Source: Gracilaria vermiculophylla (taxonomy: Eukaryota; Rhodophyta; Florideophyceae; Gracilariales; Gracilariaceae). From it: a stretch of DNA of 64,000 nucleotides. Both the position numbers and the translations under genes were made by a program. How positions within the stretch are numbered: position 1 is the first letter of the stretch; each line of letters begins with the position of its first letter. This document shows positions 52,417 through 63,534 of this stretch, in pieces. Below the pieces are notes generated by a model. That model saw only the letters and a program-made list of their open reading frames with translations, did not search any database and was not told where the DNA came from. The stretch is taken from assembly GCA_019155205.2 (NCBI GenBank), contig JAHNZQ020003148.1, forward strand, positions 686,404 to 750,403, written 5' to 3'.

Positions 52417-53728
52417 GCTACGGCTGGAAGTACCAAATAAGTGCTAGAAGCGACAGTCGATCTGTATATTAATGCAGGCTGAATCTTTCTTTCAACATTT
52501 TTCCAGCGTATTCTTCTCTATCATGCGCAAGAAAGTCGAGTCTTCTCAACGCTTGAGTTTAAGTCTTTCAGATCTAGTTCGCTAAACTCCAAGCCAAGGG
52601 CACGAACCGAAGGGCACGAACTGAGGTCTTGAGTGGTGATGCGCCACTGAGGTTCTTTTTTTCATGCGTCCACCAGGCTATCACTGCGAAGCAGTACACG
52701 AACAAACCTTGGCTTAGCTCTCCTTCATAAAAATGTTTTCAAACCTCGATGGCATCTCCTGCCCATTTCCATCTCCGGCCCCTCTCTTGCAAGACACGAA
52801 TTTCTGTGAAAGCAATTGAGTAAAAGTTTTTGCCATGGTTGGGATAGCGAAGCTGTTGTACAAATTCTTGTTCAAGTGGGACTCTGAACCGGCGCTTTGG
52901 CGAAAACCCTGCTGGATACATAATAGGATAACTTTGCTGAACATCGGAGGCCTCGGAAAAATTATTCCCTAGAGAGTGCAGAGGGAGGCTCAGTTCCGTA
53001 CATATTAGGGTTTACCTTCAAGCACTTCGACGATGGGTGGTCATCCAGCCACATCTGCATGGCAGCCTTCAGGAACATATCATTGTTCATCTTTGTAGGC
53101 AACGCGGAAAAGAAATTATTTCATGGTGCAAGCGCTCAAAGTCTTCTGATGTCCACGCCGCCGGCGACGCGCCTCGGCGTCTGTGACACTGCCTTAATGC
53201 GTTTGCTCTTAGCCCCAGTCTTTCTGTGCAATACTGGAGCCGCTTCCGTTGATTCCTGTTTCCCATTTCCTTCCGTCCCTACACTATTGCTCAGATTTTG
53301 GAAACTACGACTCCGCAAAGCTGCGCTGTTCGAAAGGTCCTATTGTAAGCTTTGTCCTGCAGCGGGAACGCCCCGTTTCACACTTCATGACTCTGAGAAA
53401 GCGCTCGGCCCTTCCAAAGCTGCATCATTGATGAATAACTGAGAATAAGCTTATACATTGCAAATTAATGAAATAGAGAAAATAATTAAAATTTATTCTT
53501 ATTAGTCAAAGCTTCGATTCCAAACTTTGCACAGGTTGGAATACGCCGCAACTGCCAGTGTCTCGGTGTCGTAGGTCATCTTCTATCTGATCATCTCATC
53601 CGTTCCGCTCGTTGATCTCTAACTTTGCCAGCCTTTTAACTTAAGGATAAGCATATCTGGGTCGAAGAGTGTAACAGGAGCAAAGTTAGTATTTGATTAA
53701 CCTCAAGTGTATTGAGGGACTACTGAAT
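52417..53728. other. intergenic, 1.3 kb
   Basis: A two-copy direct repeat of AAGGGCACGAAC sits at about 52597-52625. Frames at 53059-53442 overlap on both strands and are not called. The end is the RPN5 promoter. Confidence 0.45.
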
Positions 53729-55126
53729 ATGGCTGCCGAAAAGATGGACATCGACAACGGCGTATCAACTGGGAAGTACACTGCAGGCTTTGGACCCTTT
53801 GAGACAGATCCAGAAATCGAAGCAAAAATTGCCGAAGCTGTTTCCCTCGGCGAGTCTTCAGGTACTCAAGTAGCCATCGACAAGCTTCTTTCTATAGAAC
53901 GTATAAATCGAAATGCCGGGGCTGCACCAGAAACGGCTGCTATTTGTGTCAACCTCATTCGGCTTCTCCACAAAGATAAAAACTGGAAGGCAATTGGTGA
54001 ATATGCAGTTCTAATCTCCAAAAGAAGAGCACAGCTGAAAGCTGCTGTACAGAAAACTGTGCAAGAGGTCATGTCATACCTTGACGAAACACCAGACGAA
54101 AAAACAAAGCTTTCAATGCTTGAAACACTACGAGATGTCACCGCTGGAAAGATTTTTGTTGAGTTGGAAAGAGCTCGTCTAACCCGAACCTTGGCAAAGA
54201 TCAAGGAGGCGAAAGGTGACATTGATACTGCTGCAACCATTATGCAGGAGATGCAAGTGGAAACTTTTGGAGGAATGGAAAGGTTGGAGAAGTTTGACTT
54301 TATCTTGGAGCAAGTTAGACTATGTCTTGACAAGAACGATTTTGTCCGTGGTGCTATTATTTCAAAAAAGATCATGCCGCGTCAACTGAACAAAGAAGGT
54401 CTTTCTGAAATCAAATTAAGGTACTATGCTCTTATGATTCGAATCCACACTCACAACTCAGACTACCTTCAGATATGTCGAGCTTACCTCGAACGATACG
54501 ACACCACCAGGACGACAGAGGCGCAAGATTGGATGAGAGAGCTAAAGCTTGCGTCTTTGCTCGTCATTCTATCTCCGAAGGACAGTATGCAAACAGATCT
54601 TCTGCATAGAATCCAATCGTTTAAGGCAATGGAAGAGCTTCCTACTTACGCAGAATTCTTAAAACTGTTTTCTACAGACGAACTTATTCGATGGCCCATT
54701 CTTATGGAGCAATATAAGAATGAATTGAGCTCTGTAGCTGCATTGGCAGAAGCTGATACCAAAGACGAGGATTTAAAATGGATTGAAGCGCTCCAGGAAC
54801 GGGTTACCGAACATAATCTTCGCGTCATGGCAAAATATTACTCTCGTATTCGTTTGGACAGGCTTGCAGAACTTTTGGATCTCTCAGAGGAAAATACCGA
54901 GAGAAAACTTGCCGCCATGGTGTCTGACAAGAAGACATTATGGGCAAGGATTGATAGACCGGCCAAGGTAGTTTCCTTCGCCAGACCTAAAGATGCAGAT
55001 GCGCTTTTGAATAGCTGGTCCTCCAATGTTTCGTCATTGTTAGACATTATCGAGAAGACTTGCCATTTAGTTCATCGTGAAACGATGGTTCACAACATAG
55101 ACAAGGGGGGAACTGCAGGCTATTAA
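53729..55126 (+). CDS. RPN5: 26S proteasome lid subunit RPN5 (PSMD12)
   Basis: From MAAEKMDIDNG there are 465 residues, near the usual 445-460. The solenoid region carries GKIFVELERARLTRTLAKIKE, GDIDTAATIMQEMQVETFG and RLCLDKNDFVRG. The PCI domain occupies about 300-430 (LIRWPILMEQY, EHNLRVMAKYYSRIRLDRLAELLDLS, the winged-helix part), followed by the final helix (IIEKTCHLVHRETMVHNI) of the lid bundle. RPN5 scaffolds the proteasome lid. The gene is intronless. The Met at 53729 is chosen because the open frame before it has no ATG and the family begins there. Confidence 0.95.
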   Translation: MAAEKMDIDNGVSTGKYTAGFGPFETDPEIEAKIAEAVSLGESSGTQVAIDKLLSIERINRNAGAAPETAAICVNLIRLLHKDKNWKAIGEYAVLISKRRAQLKAAVQKTVQEVMSYLDETPDEKTKLSMLETLRDVTAGKIFVELERARLTRTLAKIKEAKGDIDTAATIMQEMQVETFGGMERLEKFDFILEQVRLCLDKNDFVRGAIISKKIMPRQLNKEGLSEIKLRYYALMIRIHTHNSDYLQICRAYLERYDTTRTTEAQDWMRELKLASLLVILSPKDSMQTDLLHRIQSFKAMEELPTYAEFLKLFSTDELIRWPILMEQYKNELSSVAALAEADTKDEDLKWIEALQERVTEHNLRVMAKYYSRIRLDRLAELLDLSEENTERKLAAMVSDKKTLWARIDRPAKVVSFARPKDADALLNSWSSNVSSLLDIIEKTCHLVHRETMVHNIDKGGTAGY

Positions 55127-55590
55127 CTTAAAGACATACTCCGAGTAAATGTTTAGGGTTTCAGTGAGTTTCCCAATCAGGAGCCTCGAGGATTGAATTT
55201 CGTCTTCACAAAGTACCGAAATAAAGCTTCACTTAAGCTCGCATTAACTTTAGGGAAAATCCAATAACGTTGACACGAAATATCCAGTACGTAGTGTAAA
55301 GGCGAAATGAGCTCCAACATTTTCCGCCTACCCTGAAGCAGAGCGCTTCAATCCGGATCTTATCTTCCGTGCTACAATTCAATACCTCCCTGGATAACCC
55401 TTTGGGTTGCGATATAGGTTGTGTTCCCCTCGCCGAACGAACACAAGGCAGAAGGCACGCTCACCGCCTTCAGCTGTGTATCCTAAAACTCTTCAACTGC
55501 CATTGCGCTATTATCTTGTCCTTTAGAGCGTCGACTACATGATCACGAACGTACAACAGATCAACGACTCACCACATTAGAGCTGTCAAG
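55127..55590. other. intergenic
   Basis: This is the spacer between RPN5 and the next plus-strand gene. Nothing was recognised. Confidence 0.5.
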
Positions 55591-56943
55591 ATGGCAACAT
55601 CAGATGCACCCGTCTCCCCTCTTCAAGGCTTAGACTCTAGTCGACAGACACGTTCGGAAAGAAGGCCAGGATACTGGCACAAGATTTTCAGAATTCGAAA
55701 GAAAGAGAAAGAAGCTGTTTGTGACCTTGAAGGAAACGTAGAGGCCTCGGACTCTAAACATACCATTTCAGAGAATGATTTCAACAAGAACAAAAAGCGT
55801 GGTGTCTCGTTGCGTAAAACTCGATCTCGGAAGCCGGCAGCTTCAACGCCCAAGAGTGCCAGATTTTTCACTTTCACGAATCGCACACCTCGTACGAGAA
55901 TGTCAAAGAAGACTAATCTCAATGATGAAAGTTCTGAGCAAGAGTACGTTGAAAACCGAAATGCAGAAATACGGCTCAACATCTCATCCCCTTCGCCGAG
56001 CAGTATCATCCAAAAAGATCAAAATGCAGAGAGCCTGCTTTTTGCCCAGAGGAAGCGAGTTTCTCTGCATGCTATTAGGTTCACCAAGGGCAATTCAACA
56101 ATGTTATTTGGTAAACGCAATAGTCTTTCAATGCCTCTAACGAAGAACAAGTCCGAAACCAGAGATGATTTGTGGTTTAACTCAGTAGCAAGTGTGGAGG
56201 AACAACCAGCCCAAGGATTAAAAACAAGAAGTTTACTGGACATCGGTGAGTTACCGTCAGTCAAAGCTCAGCGTTTCTCTAGCCTTCTGCTCGATGATTC
56301 TGGAGACGTTTTCGTCCAGTCGAATAAATGTGGCCATGGCGGAAGCGAATCGGCTGTAAATTCGACAGACAATGATGATACTTCGACTCTGGGTGACTCG
56401 TTCGACAACACTCCTCCCGGGGGAAACAGAATGTTCAGCTTTCGGGGTTTGTTCCGAGACCCGTTACATCGGGTCCACAGCGCCAAAAGCCGTCATTTTT
56501 CGGTTGGATCACATGGTTTCAAAAGTCTGTTAAAACCGGACGAAGATGGGTTCAATCGATTTGTTAGACGTTCGTCGAGCTTCCCGCAAATTTCAAGACA
56601 AGAAGGAAGGATAGAAAAAGCCTCTGATTCCAGAAACAAGAAAGTGGCTTCTTTTGATGACGGGTTACAGTGTCCGTGGGGGGTGAAAGCTGATACAGAG
56701 GACAAACCCTTATCACCGAAGCAGAATATACCATTGACGGTGCGCATTGCCGATATATCTTCAGCTCTGAATTTTACTGGAAGACGTGGAATCTGTTCGA
56801 GGTCCGGATCGATCAATTTGAGCGATGGAGATTGTGAGGAAAGAAATTCTGAGAACCTTGGGATGGAAAACGCAACAGTAGAGATGCAGGAAGACGATTT
56901 TATTGAATATACTGTTAAAATGGCGAAGAAGCAGAGAAAGTAA
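55591..56943 (+). CDS. disordered basic protein, unknown
   Basis: The 450-residue intronless frame is Ser-, Arg-, Lys- and Asn-rich with almost no hydrophobic core. Clusters such as GYWHKIFRIRKKEKE (about 27-41), SLRKTRSRKP and RRSSSFPQISRQ look like phosphorylation or docking sites. A TP and SP pattern occurs throughout. No domain was recognised. Its WHKIFRIRKK motif faintly recalls WHRKNPFRK in the unknown protein at 47251-48048, but the two do not otherwise align. It converges on eIF3h with 102 bp between stops. Confidence 0.6.
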   Translation: MATSDAPVSPLQGLDSSRQTRSERRPGYWHKIFRIRKKEKEAVCDLEGNVEASDSKHTISENDFNKNKKRGVSLRKTRSRKPAASTPKSARFFTFTNRTPRTRMSKKTNLNDESSEQEYVENRNAEIRLNISSPSPSSIIQKDQNAESLLFAQRKRVSLHAIRFTKGNSTMLFGKRNSLSMPLTKNKSETRDDLWFNSVASVEEQPAQGLKTRSLLDIGELPSVKAQRFSSLLLDDSGDVFVQSNKCGHGGSESAVNSTDNDDTSTLGDSFDNTPPGGNRMFSFRGLFRDPLHRVHSAKSRHFSVGSHGFKSLLKPDEDGFNRFVRRSSSFPQISRQEGRIEKASDSRNKKVASFDDGLQCPWGVKADTEDKPLSPKQNIPLTVRIADISSALNFTGRRGICSRSGSINLSDGDCEERNSENLGMENATVEMQEDDFIEYTVKMAKKQRK

Positions 56944-57045
56944 AGCCGATGTCATCGATACGTTATATCACACATTGCCTAGCATTGCGCTTCATGTGGT
57001 TTGCCGAAAGCCTTCACAAAAACACAAAAGAGATGTTAAAACACA

Positions 57046-58158
57046 CTATTCATCTCCAGCTTGTACAGCTGAGACGCCGTACTGCTTCACAATTCCTTCG
57101 CTTGCAAGTGACTTAATACTTTCCACATAAGAATCAAGGTCCTTGAGAAGAACTTTGCAGTCCAGTCGAGCTGGCTCTTTTTCAAGCATCTGAAGTACGT
57201 CTTCATCGTCCGGAAGTAGCTCTTCCCCATTGGCTTCCCTCTTCTTGTTTTCTGCTCTTCGTTTTCTCATTTTCTCTAACAACTGACCTTGGCTTCTCAC
57301 AAGGTTTCTCATAAAGTATGAGTATTTGCTTTGTTCTTTTCCTAGAGTATCTAGCTCACATATCAAAAACTCCATGCTTTGCTCCAAGACTGGTTTGTCA
57401 CTTATCGACAGTCGTGCAAGTTCTACGTCATTCTCCCCTGTGAACTCATCCGCCTGGTCGAGCTCTACAAGAGAGGCATTAATCAAACTTGAGTTATGCA
57501 ACGAGATAGGAACTTCTTCGATTATTGAATTCGACAGAACGTCAGAATTTGCAAAACCAAGAGAATTGAATTCACCCTTTTTCATGAGATTCATGAAGTG
57601 CTTGGTCAGTCGATAAGCATGAATAGACAGCAATCCGTCTTCGGTTCTCACTGGATCGTATATGAGACACACAATATTCCTCAGATGCTTTTGGTAGTTA
57701 TACTGGGTATCGATCCACTGAGACGACAAGAAGGAGCCCATTTGTGAACCGGTGCTTTGGTACCATCCGACAACTTGATGATCGATATTCACTTCACGGA
57801 CACACCACATCATGTCTCGCTGGTATTGTTGCTGTTCTCTCTCAAATGATGTGACGTCGATTCCGTCCGGCCCAGCAGTCGTGGCGCTTGTTGGTTGTGA
57901 CATGAAAGGATAGCAATTAGTGATTTCTAGGGTATCATCAACATCCATACCGAGCAGCTGTCCCATGACGGTCATCGGAAAGTTGTCATGGCAGTGCTTG
58001 ATAATTTTCATTATCGTCTACGAATATGAAACAAAATCATGTTAGTGTCTATTTCTATCTCCCTCAGCGTTGCTGAAACACACATAACAACTTACAATTC
58101 CTTCTAGACGAACTTTCCCAATTTGTGAAGATGGGCGCAAATCAATCGCATTCTCCAT
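57046..58158 (-). CDS. EIF3H: translation initiation factor eIF3 subunit h, two exons
   Basis: Exon 58158-58096 (MENAIDLRPSSQIGKVRLEGI) and exon 58017-57046 join at phase 0 across a 78-base intron with GTAAGT and CGTAG, giving 344 residues (human has 352). The MPN domain reads VMKIIKHCHDNFP with an extra Thr-Ile at the junction, then MGQLLGMDVDDTLEITNCYPF and VGWYQSTGSQMGSFLSSQWID. It lacks the JAMM zinc ligands (H-x-H), as is usual for eIF3h. The C-terminal helices (MRNLVRSQGQLLEKMRKRRAE) bind the eIF3 core. The factor helps 40S loading and re-initiation. Confidence 0.93.
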
Positions 58159-58939
58159 GATGAAGAGCCTTCTTATCAATCCCTCGCGCAAAAAGTGATT
58201 GTTTGTTTCGATCAACCTCGCAGACAGCTCTAATGAGAAGAGGATCGGAAGCCCTGCCAAACCAGCAGAAACTCTTCCGCTTCACAACACCAGCCGGGCG
58301 AACTAATGTAATCCTACAGAGCAATTCAAAGCTTCACTGAGGATCACGCAGACCGGCATATACTCGCAGAACAATGAAAAGAAGTGCGTGTATTTTCGCT
58401 GAACACCCCACGGACGACGGTAGGCGCATCGGGGGGGTCCAGTTGAACATCATATTATGCACTGCACAGTGTGCACATGAGTTTTCAGTTTCCAGCCAAT
58501 AGCAGAAAGTTACCAAAAACTTTCTTGCCAAATTAACAAACTAAACGTGGCATTCGTGGCTCATTGCCGAGCAGCCGGTGGTCCGCTTCGCTTCTCGAGT
58601 GATCATCTGAAGCTTATCGGGCGTACCAAAAGAAATATAAACTAAATTTTCCTGGGGTCTGCAGTAGTATTCGAGCAGTATCGTTTGTCGGCTGTTTAGA
58701 AATTACCTCGGCAAACAATCCCATTCAACCTGGAGGTGATTACGACTTTCTTCGATCGGTGACGGCTGAATCACTTTCACTTACATAGCCCTGCACAGGA
58801 ACGAAGGCTATGTCTATCGTTTTTCAGAAGACTATTTTCCATCAGAACGCTTAGCACATATCGAGCCCCTTCGCGTTTCTGGATCAACAACATAATCTGT
58901 TTTTCATCTGAGCTAGAAGTCTATCTTTCCTTCTACGCG
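58159..58939. other. divergent promoter of EIF3H and LETM1
   Basis: The frame of EIF3H is open upstream to 58260, but the added residues do not belong to the family. No other gene was found. Confidence 0.5.
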
Positions 58940-61369
58940 ATGAGGGGACTTCAATTAACATCATTGTTGCATCTTAATCGCAATGCTGTGATTCCCAGAG
59001 TCAGAACATACTCTCAATTTGTGCCAAATGTACCATATTTGTCTTGTGTTCGTCTGCCTAATACTCTTCGTGTTTCTCATGCTCAAGTTTCATCAAGAGC
59101 TCAAGAATTACGTCTAAGATCGTTGCAAACAGTCACTACCTCTCACGCTGATAATATCGATTTGAGTTGCATTCTATCGCAGCGCTTCAAACACGCCCAG
59201 AACAGAGGCCCAGGAGTGCTGGCAGCTCTACCCAATCAGGACGATTTCAATGACCATGCACGGGCTGGAAAACAATGTCGAATGTTTCGAAGCGGCTCTC
59301 AATCTTCTTCGAGTGCTTCTTCACTTCGGAGTTCTCGGGTCAAATACCAAGGACGGATACCAGCTGGTATAGAAAAAGCAAGGTACCACCGTAGTAGAAG
59401 TTTCTCTTCCTCTACAAATTCATCGAAGGATTTATCGGATGGGCGTGTGACTTGGCGAGAAGCTCTTCAGTCTCCCAGGAAAGCGGCACGATATTCACTT
59501 CAATTGGGACGGGCCCTAATAGACTGGGGTAAACATATGTGGGCTGGAGCCAAGTTGCTAGCGGCTGACGTAAGGGTTAGTTCAAAGATTCTGCGCAAGA
59601 TTACTGCCGGCAAGCAGATAAGCCGCCGTGAAAGAAACTTCATCGTCAAAACGGGAGTGGATCTCGCCAGGCTCGTCCCATTCTCATTGTTTTTGATCAT
59701 TCCATTGGCGGAATTCGCTCTTCCTTTTGCCTTACGATTATTCCCAAACATGTTGCCATCGCAATTTCAAGACCAGATGAAAACCGAAGAGAACTTGAAG
59801 AAGAGGTTGAAAGGTCGTTTAGAGCTTGCCAAATATCTCCGAGATGTTGTCGAAGAAAAAGCGAAGACGATTAAGGCATCGGACGGCAACTCGGTATGTT
59901 TCTCAGTTTTCTTTGAAACGGTGCGATATAGAATCTAACGTTTTAAGTTCTTTCTGTAACATTCGCAGGAGCTGAAGAAAGTTGCTACAGAATTAACTGA
60001 ATTTCTGGATGCCATACGCAGTGGCAAATATGTCGACGCCTCCGAGGTTGCTCGTTTCGCTCGTTTCTTCAATGACGAGCTAACTATAGATGGAGCGGCT
60101 CGTCCGCAGCTAGTTGCGATGTGCAAGTATATGGGCATTTCTCATTACGGCCACGATCTGTTTCTTCGATTCAAGCTGCGGTCAAAGCTCAATGCGATTA
60201 AAAAGGACGATATGGAAATAATGTGGGAGGGTGGTGTGGAATCGTTAACGGATGAGGAAGTTGCGAAGGCTTGTGGAGAGAGAGGAATCCGTGAAATTGA
60301 CGTGCGTCTTATGCGTCGAGAACTTAGCGACTGGTTGGATCTCTCACAGAGCAAAGAGATCCCTGGATCGCTCATGATCATGTCAAGGGCTCTGCTTTAC
60401 ACATCACACACCGAGGATAAGGGAAAATCGGATTCCGAAGGGTTGCTGGAAACGTTGGGTTCGTTGCCAGAAGACGTAATCATGGACGTCAAGAAAGCAG
60501 CAGACCTGGGAGACGCAACTACCGTAGAAAGACTGGAAGAAACGTTGAGACAGGCTCAGTTGATCGCGATGGAATCACAGCGTGAAGCTCAGAAAGAAAA
60601 GGAAGACGAAGTAAAACGAAAGAAGAAGGAAGCAGAAGATGTGGCAGAAAAACTTGTAGCCGAGTTGCAGGATGTTCAGCAGTCCGTTGCAGATGAAACA
60701 ATATCTGACAAAGAGGTGATGGAAAAAGTACGACGTCAAGAACAGGAGCTTGCTGAAGCTATCATGGGCACGGAGAAGGCTTCAACTGAAAGCCCTATGA
60801 AATCGACCGAAATTGAGGAGGTTGTCGAAGAAGTAGAAAGGGATGAAGAAGCAGAGCAGAAAGAGCGTGACGGAATTCGGGAAATGCTCGAGTCTCTCGA
60901 AGCATTGGCGTCAGACTCTGCAGTGGAGCGTGAGAGGGAAGAGTTGCACAACATGAAAATGGAACTTGCCATGGCTGAGGATTCTTTAAGAGGTGCAGAG
61001 GGGGAGGAAACCTCAGACTTTAGAAGACTGAAAAGTGTAATATCTAGATTGGAGCGTGAAATTGAAAGAGTTGATACGAAGGTTGGTCTAAGAATGAAGG
61101 TTCTCGACAAAGATAACGACGGGCTGATGTCCCTGGCGGAATGCAAAGGTGTTGTCAAAATTATAGCTGGGGAGAGAGATGACGACGTAGTCGAGGAGAC
61201 TTTGAGAAGGTTGGATGCCGATGATGATGGGAACATATCTCGCGAAGATCTCAAGCGTGTGCTGAAGGAAATGCAGTATGAGCTTGGCTCTTCACAAGAA
61301 TCTTCCCAGAAAAAGCAGAGCGCATCTCTCGAAAATGAACGTCCAAGTGAAGCCGGCGCCAGTCAATAG
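58940..61369 (+). CDS. LETM1: LETM1 mitochondrial cation/proton exchanger, two exons
   Basis: Exons 58940-59893 and 59969-61369 join at phase 0 across a 75-base GTATGT...GCAG intron, giving 784 residues. A Ser/Arg-rich mitochondrial leader (about 1-150) precedes RVTWREALQSPRKAARYSLQLGRALIDWG, then the proline-kinked membrane helix (LVPFSLFLIIPLAEFALPF, about 250-275) and the LETM1 ribosome-binding-like domain (FARFFNDELTIDGAARPQL, MGISHYGHD, LRFKLRSKLNAIKKDD, LRREL-type RRELSDWLDLS). Long coiled coils follow, ending in two EF-hand-like loops, DKDNDGLMSLAE and DADDDGNISRED. LETM1 exchanges K+ or Ca2+ for H+ across the inner membrane. Confidence 0.93.
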
Positions 61370-61572
61370 AGATTTACATGGATAGAGAAATACCGCTTTG
61401 GATTGTTAGATGCAAAGTGTTTGTTTCATTGCGAAATAGTTACATTTTGCTTTGTACGTCTATAGTAAACGTCTTTTTTTCAGCGGTACCGGACCCTGGG
61501 CAGAGCCAATAGTACAGTGGCACTGAACTGATAAGATTGTGGCAGAAGTTTGCATGACTGTGTTACTCAATG

Positions 61573-63534
61573 TTACGTTGACCCAAGCAGGGATCGGAGA
61601 CATCTACGAGCGTTGTCAGTTTCCCCATTGCGGAGAAAAATATACGAGGCAGCGAAAATGGTATCCCTTCGTAAGGAGCGGTATCGTTGCTGATTTGTGG
61701 ATATAGTGCTAGATTTCTCGAGAGCATACCTTGCTGCTCTAGAAGCTGCTCCAACATCACCGTTACATGCGTGAGTTAAAGCCCAGTTTATGAATGCGGC
61801 TTCCCTGGCAGCAGAATCCTGAATGCTAGGATTCACCATAGGATTCAATTGCTTCTCGGCCTCTCTTGGTCTGTTCAACATACAGTACGCTTCAGCCGCA
61901 TACAATCGACTGAGAAGAGTTCTGTCATTGCTTCCGTTCGGAAAGAGTTTTTGGATTTCTTTGCAAGCCTTGATAACAGATTTGGGGTCAAATGAAAGAG
62001 AGGAGTATGCCAGCAGGTTAAGTGCAGCGCTGCGCAAATGTATGTCTTCATCAGCACCACCCGATGAAGATGTGTGATCATGACCATTCTCCCCATTGAA
62101 AGATGAATTCATAGATCCGGAGTTTCGTTTCGATTTCGAGGGTGATTCTCGAGTGTCCTGTGCTTTCACTCTCTGACGATCTAATATCATAATCGCTGCC
62201 CTGGCACATGTGGCCGCATATTCCATGTTGAGTCCTTCATCCCTCTCAGCAGCCCGCATGACAAAACGGCGGCCTCTCCCTTGACCTTCAACAACAAGAA
62301 GTGAACGATTGCTATTTCTCTCGATGCCAACACAACATTCGGCGATTCGAATCCACAACAGAGGAGAGTTGCTTGCGTAAGTGTAATCACTTCGCGCACA
62401 GAACATAAAGCAGTCCAATGCCTTCGAAAAATCACTTAGCTGCATGTATTGGAGAGCCAAGTTATAAGCAACATGTGTGTTATGAACATTGCTGAGTGTT
62501 GTTAAGTGGCACAGCTTCTGGTCAGCGTCACTATTTTCATGGTTCCCAAATAGCTTGATAAATGCCTGACGAGAATGTTCAAAGTAGCATGCGGCAAGCG
62601 CATGACATCCCAATCGATGATGAAGAATTCCTAGGCTGTTCAAAGTAAGGGGAAGGATCTTGCGCAAAGTAGTCGGTGACGACTGGCTGACAATATTAGC
62701 GAGAATGCGGAGCCCTTTTTGATAGTTGGGCTCTACTCGCGCTTTGACAAGCAGGGCAACGGCTGTTGGCCTACTTTGCTGATTGCCCGCGGCCAAGACT
62801 GCATTCTTTGCTTCTTTTCGAAGATTACGGGAACCATCCACAAGCTCGTCTGAAGCGGAATTCATACGTGCGTTGTACACATGTATGCAAAACTTGGCGT
62901 CTTCATATGACGCGGGTTGTTCTAGAACACACTTGGTGCGCGTTGGCCAATTTGGGGTTAGAATCCTTATTTCTGAGGAAGCATTGGAAGCTTCCCCAGA
63001 ACCCGAAAAGTTGGGCAAAAGCTTCTCGGCGTAAGAAAAAACTTTCAACGCAGAAGTGGTTTCAGACAGGTGAAGGTGGATATCAATGAGAAGAAAGCAA
63101 GTTCGAAGCGCAAGCCAGTCATCCATAGCCTCTATGTTGTAGTACAGAACTTCTCCGACAGCAGCTGCTGACTTTACGAATCCAAGATTGTAGGCGATTA
63201 CGGCTAGGTTGTAGAGAGCAACCGGGCCGAGATGTGTGAGAGTTTGCTTTAGTGCAGAGTCATTTTCTACTATGCTAGATAGAAAATCGGTTGCAGATGT
63301 AGGCTTCTGTGCCGTTGGGAGCGATGAGGCGATGAACAGAACGATGTCCTCAAGATTTTGTAGCGTGTTCTGCTCGTAAAATGAAGAAAGAAGCCGGTTG
63401 TGCCGTATGCGAGGATCTTCTATGGGTTGCCTTGTGCTGCCATTCTCCTTTGGAAGCTCTGTGAGAGAAAGCAATGCCTGATGAGTGGCAGCAAAGTCGC
63501 GTTCCAGAAAGAAAGTGATAGCGTCTGCAGCCAT
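61573..63534 (-). CDS. CNOT10: CCR4-NOT complex subunit 10 (CNOT10)
   Basis: The 653-residue intronless protein is mostly TPR helices. It starts MAADAITFFLERDFAATHQAL, then ALYNLAVIAYNLGFVKSAAAVGEVLY, AFCLLIDIHL-type LRTCFLLIDIHLHL, NSLGILHHRLGCHALAACYF, NTHVAYNLALQYMQLSDFSKALDCFMFC, PLLWIRIAECCVG and a C-terminal block AYSSLSFDPKSVIKACKEI with AEAYCMLNRPREAEKQLNP. These match CNOT10 of animals and plants (human has 744). CNOT10 binds CNOT11 and CNOT1 as a peripheral module of the deadenylase. It converges on LETM1 with 203 bp between stops. Confidence 0.92.
   Translation of the reverse strand: MAADAITFFLERDFAATHQALLSLTELPKENGSTRQPIEDPRIRHNRLLSSFYEQNTLQNLEDIVLFIASSLPTAQKPTSATDFLSSIVENDSALKQTLTHLGPVALYNLAVIAYNLGFVKSAAAVGEVLYYNIEAMDDWLALRTCFLLIDIHLHLSETTSALKVFSYAEKLLPNFSGSGEASNASSEIRILTPNWPTRTKCVLEQPASYEDAKFCIHVYNARMNSASDELVDGSRNLRKEAKNAVLAAGNQQSRPTAVALLVKARVEPNYQKGLRILANIVSQSSPTTLRKILPLTLNSLGILHHRLGCHALAACYFEHSRQAFIKLFGNHENSDADQKLCHLTTLSNVHNTHVAYNLALQYMQLSDFSKALDCFMFCARSDYTYASNSPLLWIRIAECCVGIERNSNRSLLVVEGQGRGRRFVMRAAERDEGLNMEYAATCARAAIMILDRQRVKAQDTRESPSKSKRNSGSMNSSFNGENGHDHTSSSGGADEDIHLRSAALNLLAYSSLSFDPKSVIKACKEIQKLFPNGSNDRTLLSRLYAAEAYCMLNRPREAEKQLNPMVNPSIQDSAAREAAFINWALTHACNGDVGAASRAARYALEKSSTISTNQQRYRSLRRDTIFAASYIFLRNGETDNARRCLRSLLGST

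Noticed and set aside
58159..58260. Longer N-terminus for eIF3h
   Set aside because: The extra residues are hydrophobic and not part of the family, and MENAIDLRPSSQ at 58158 is a sound start.
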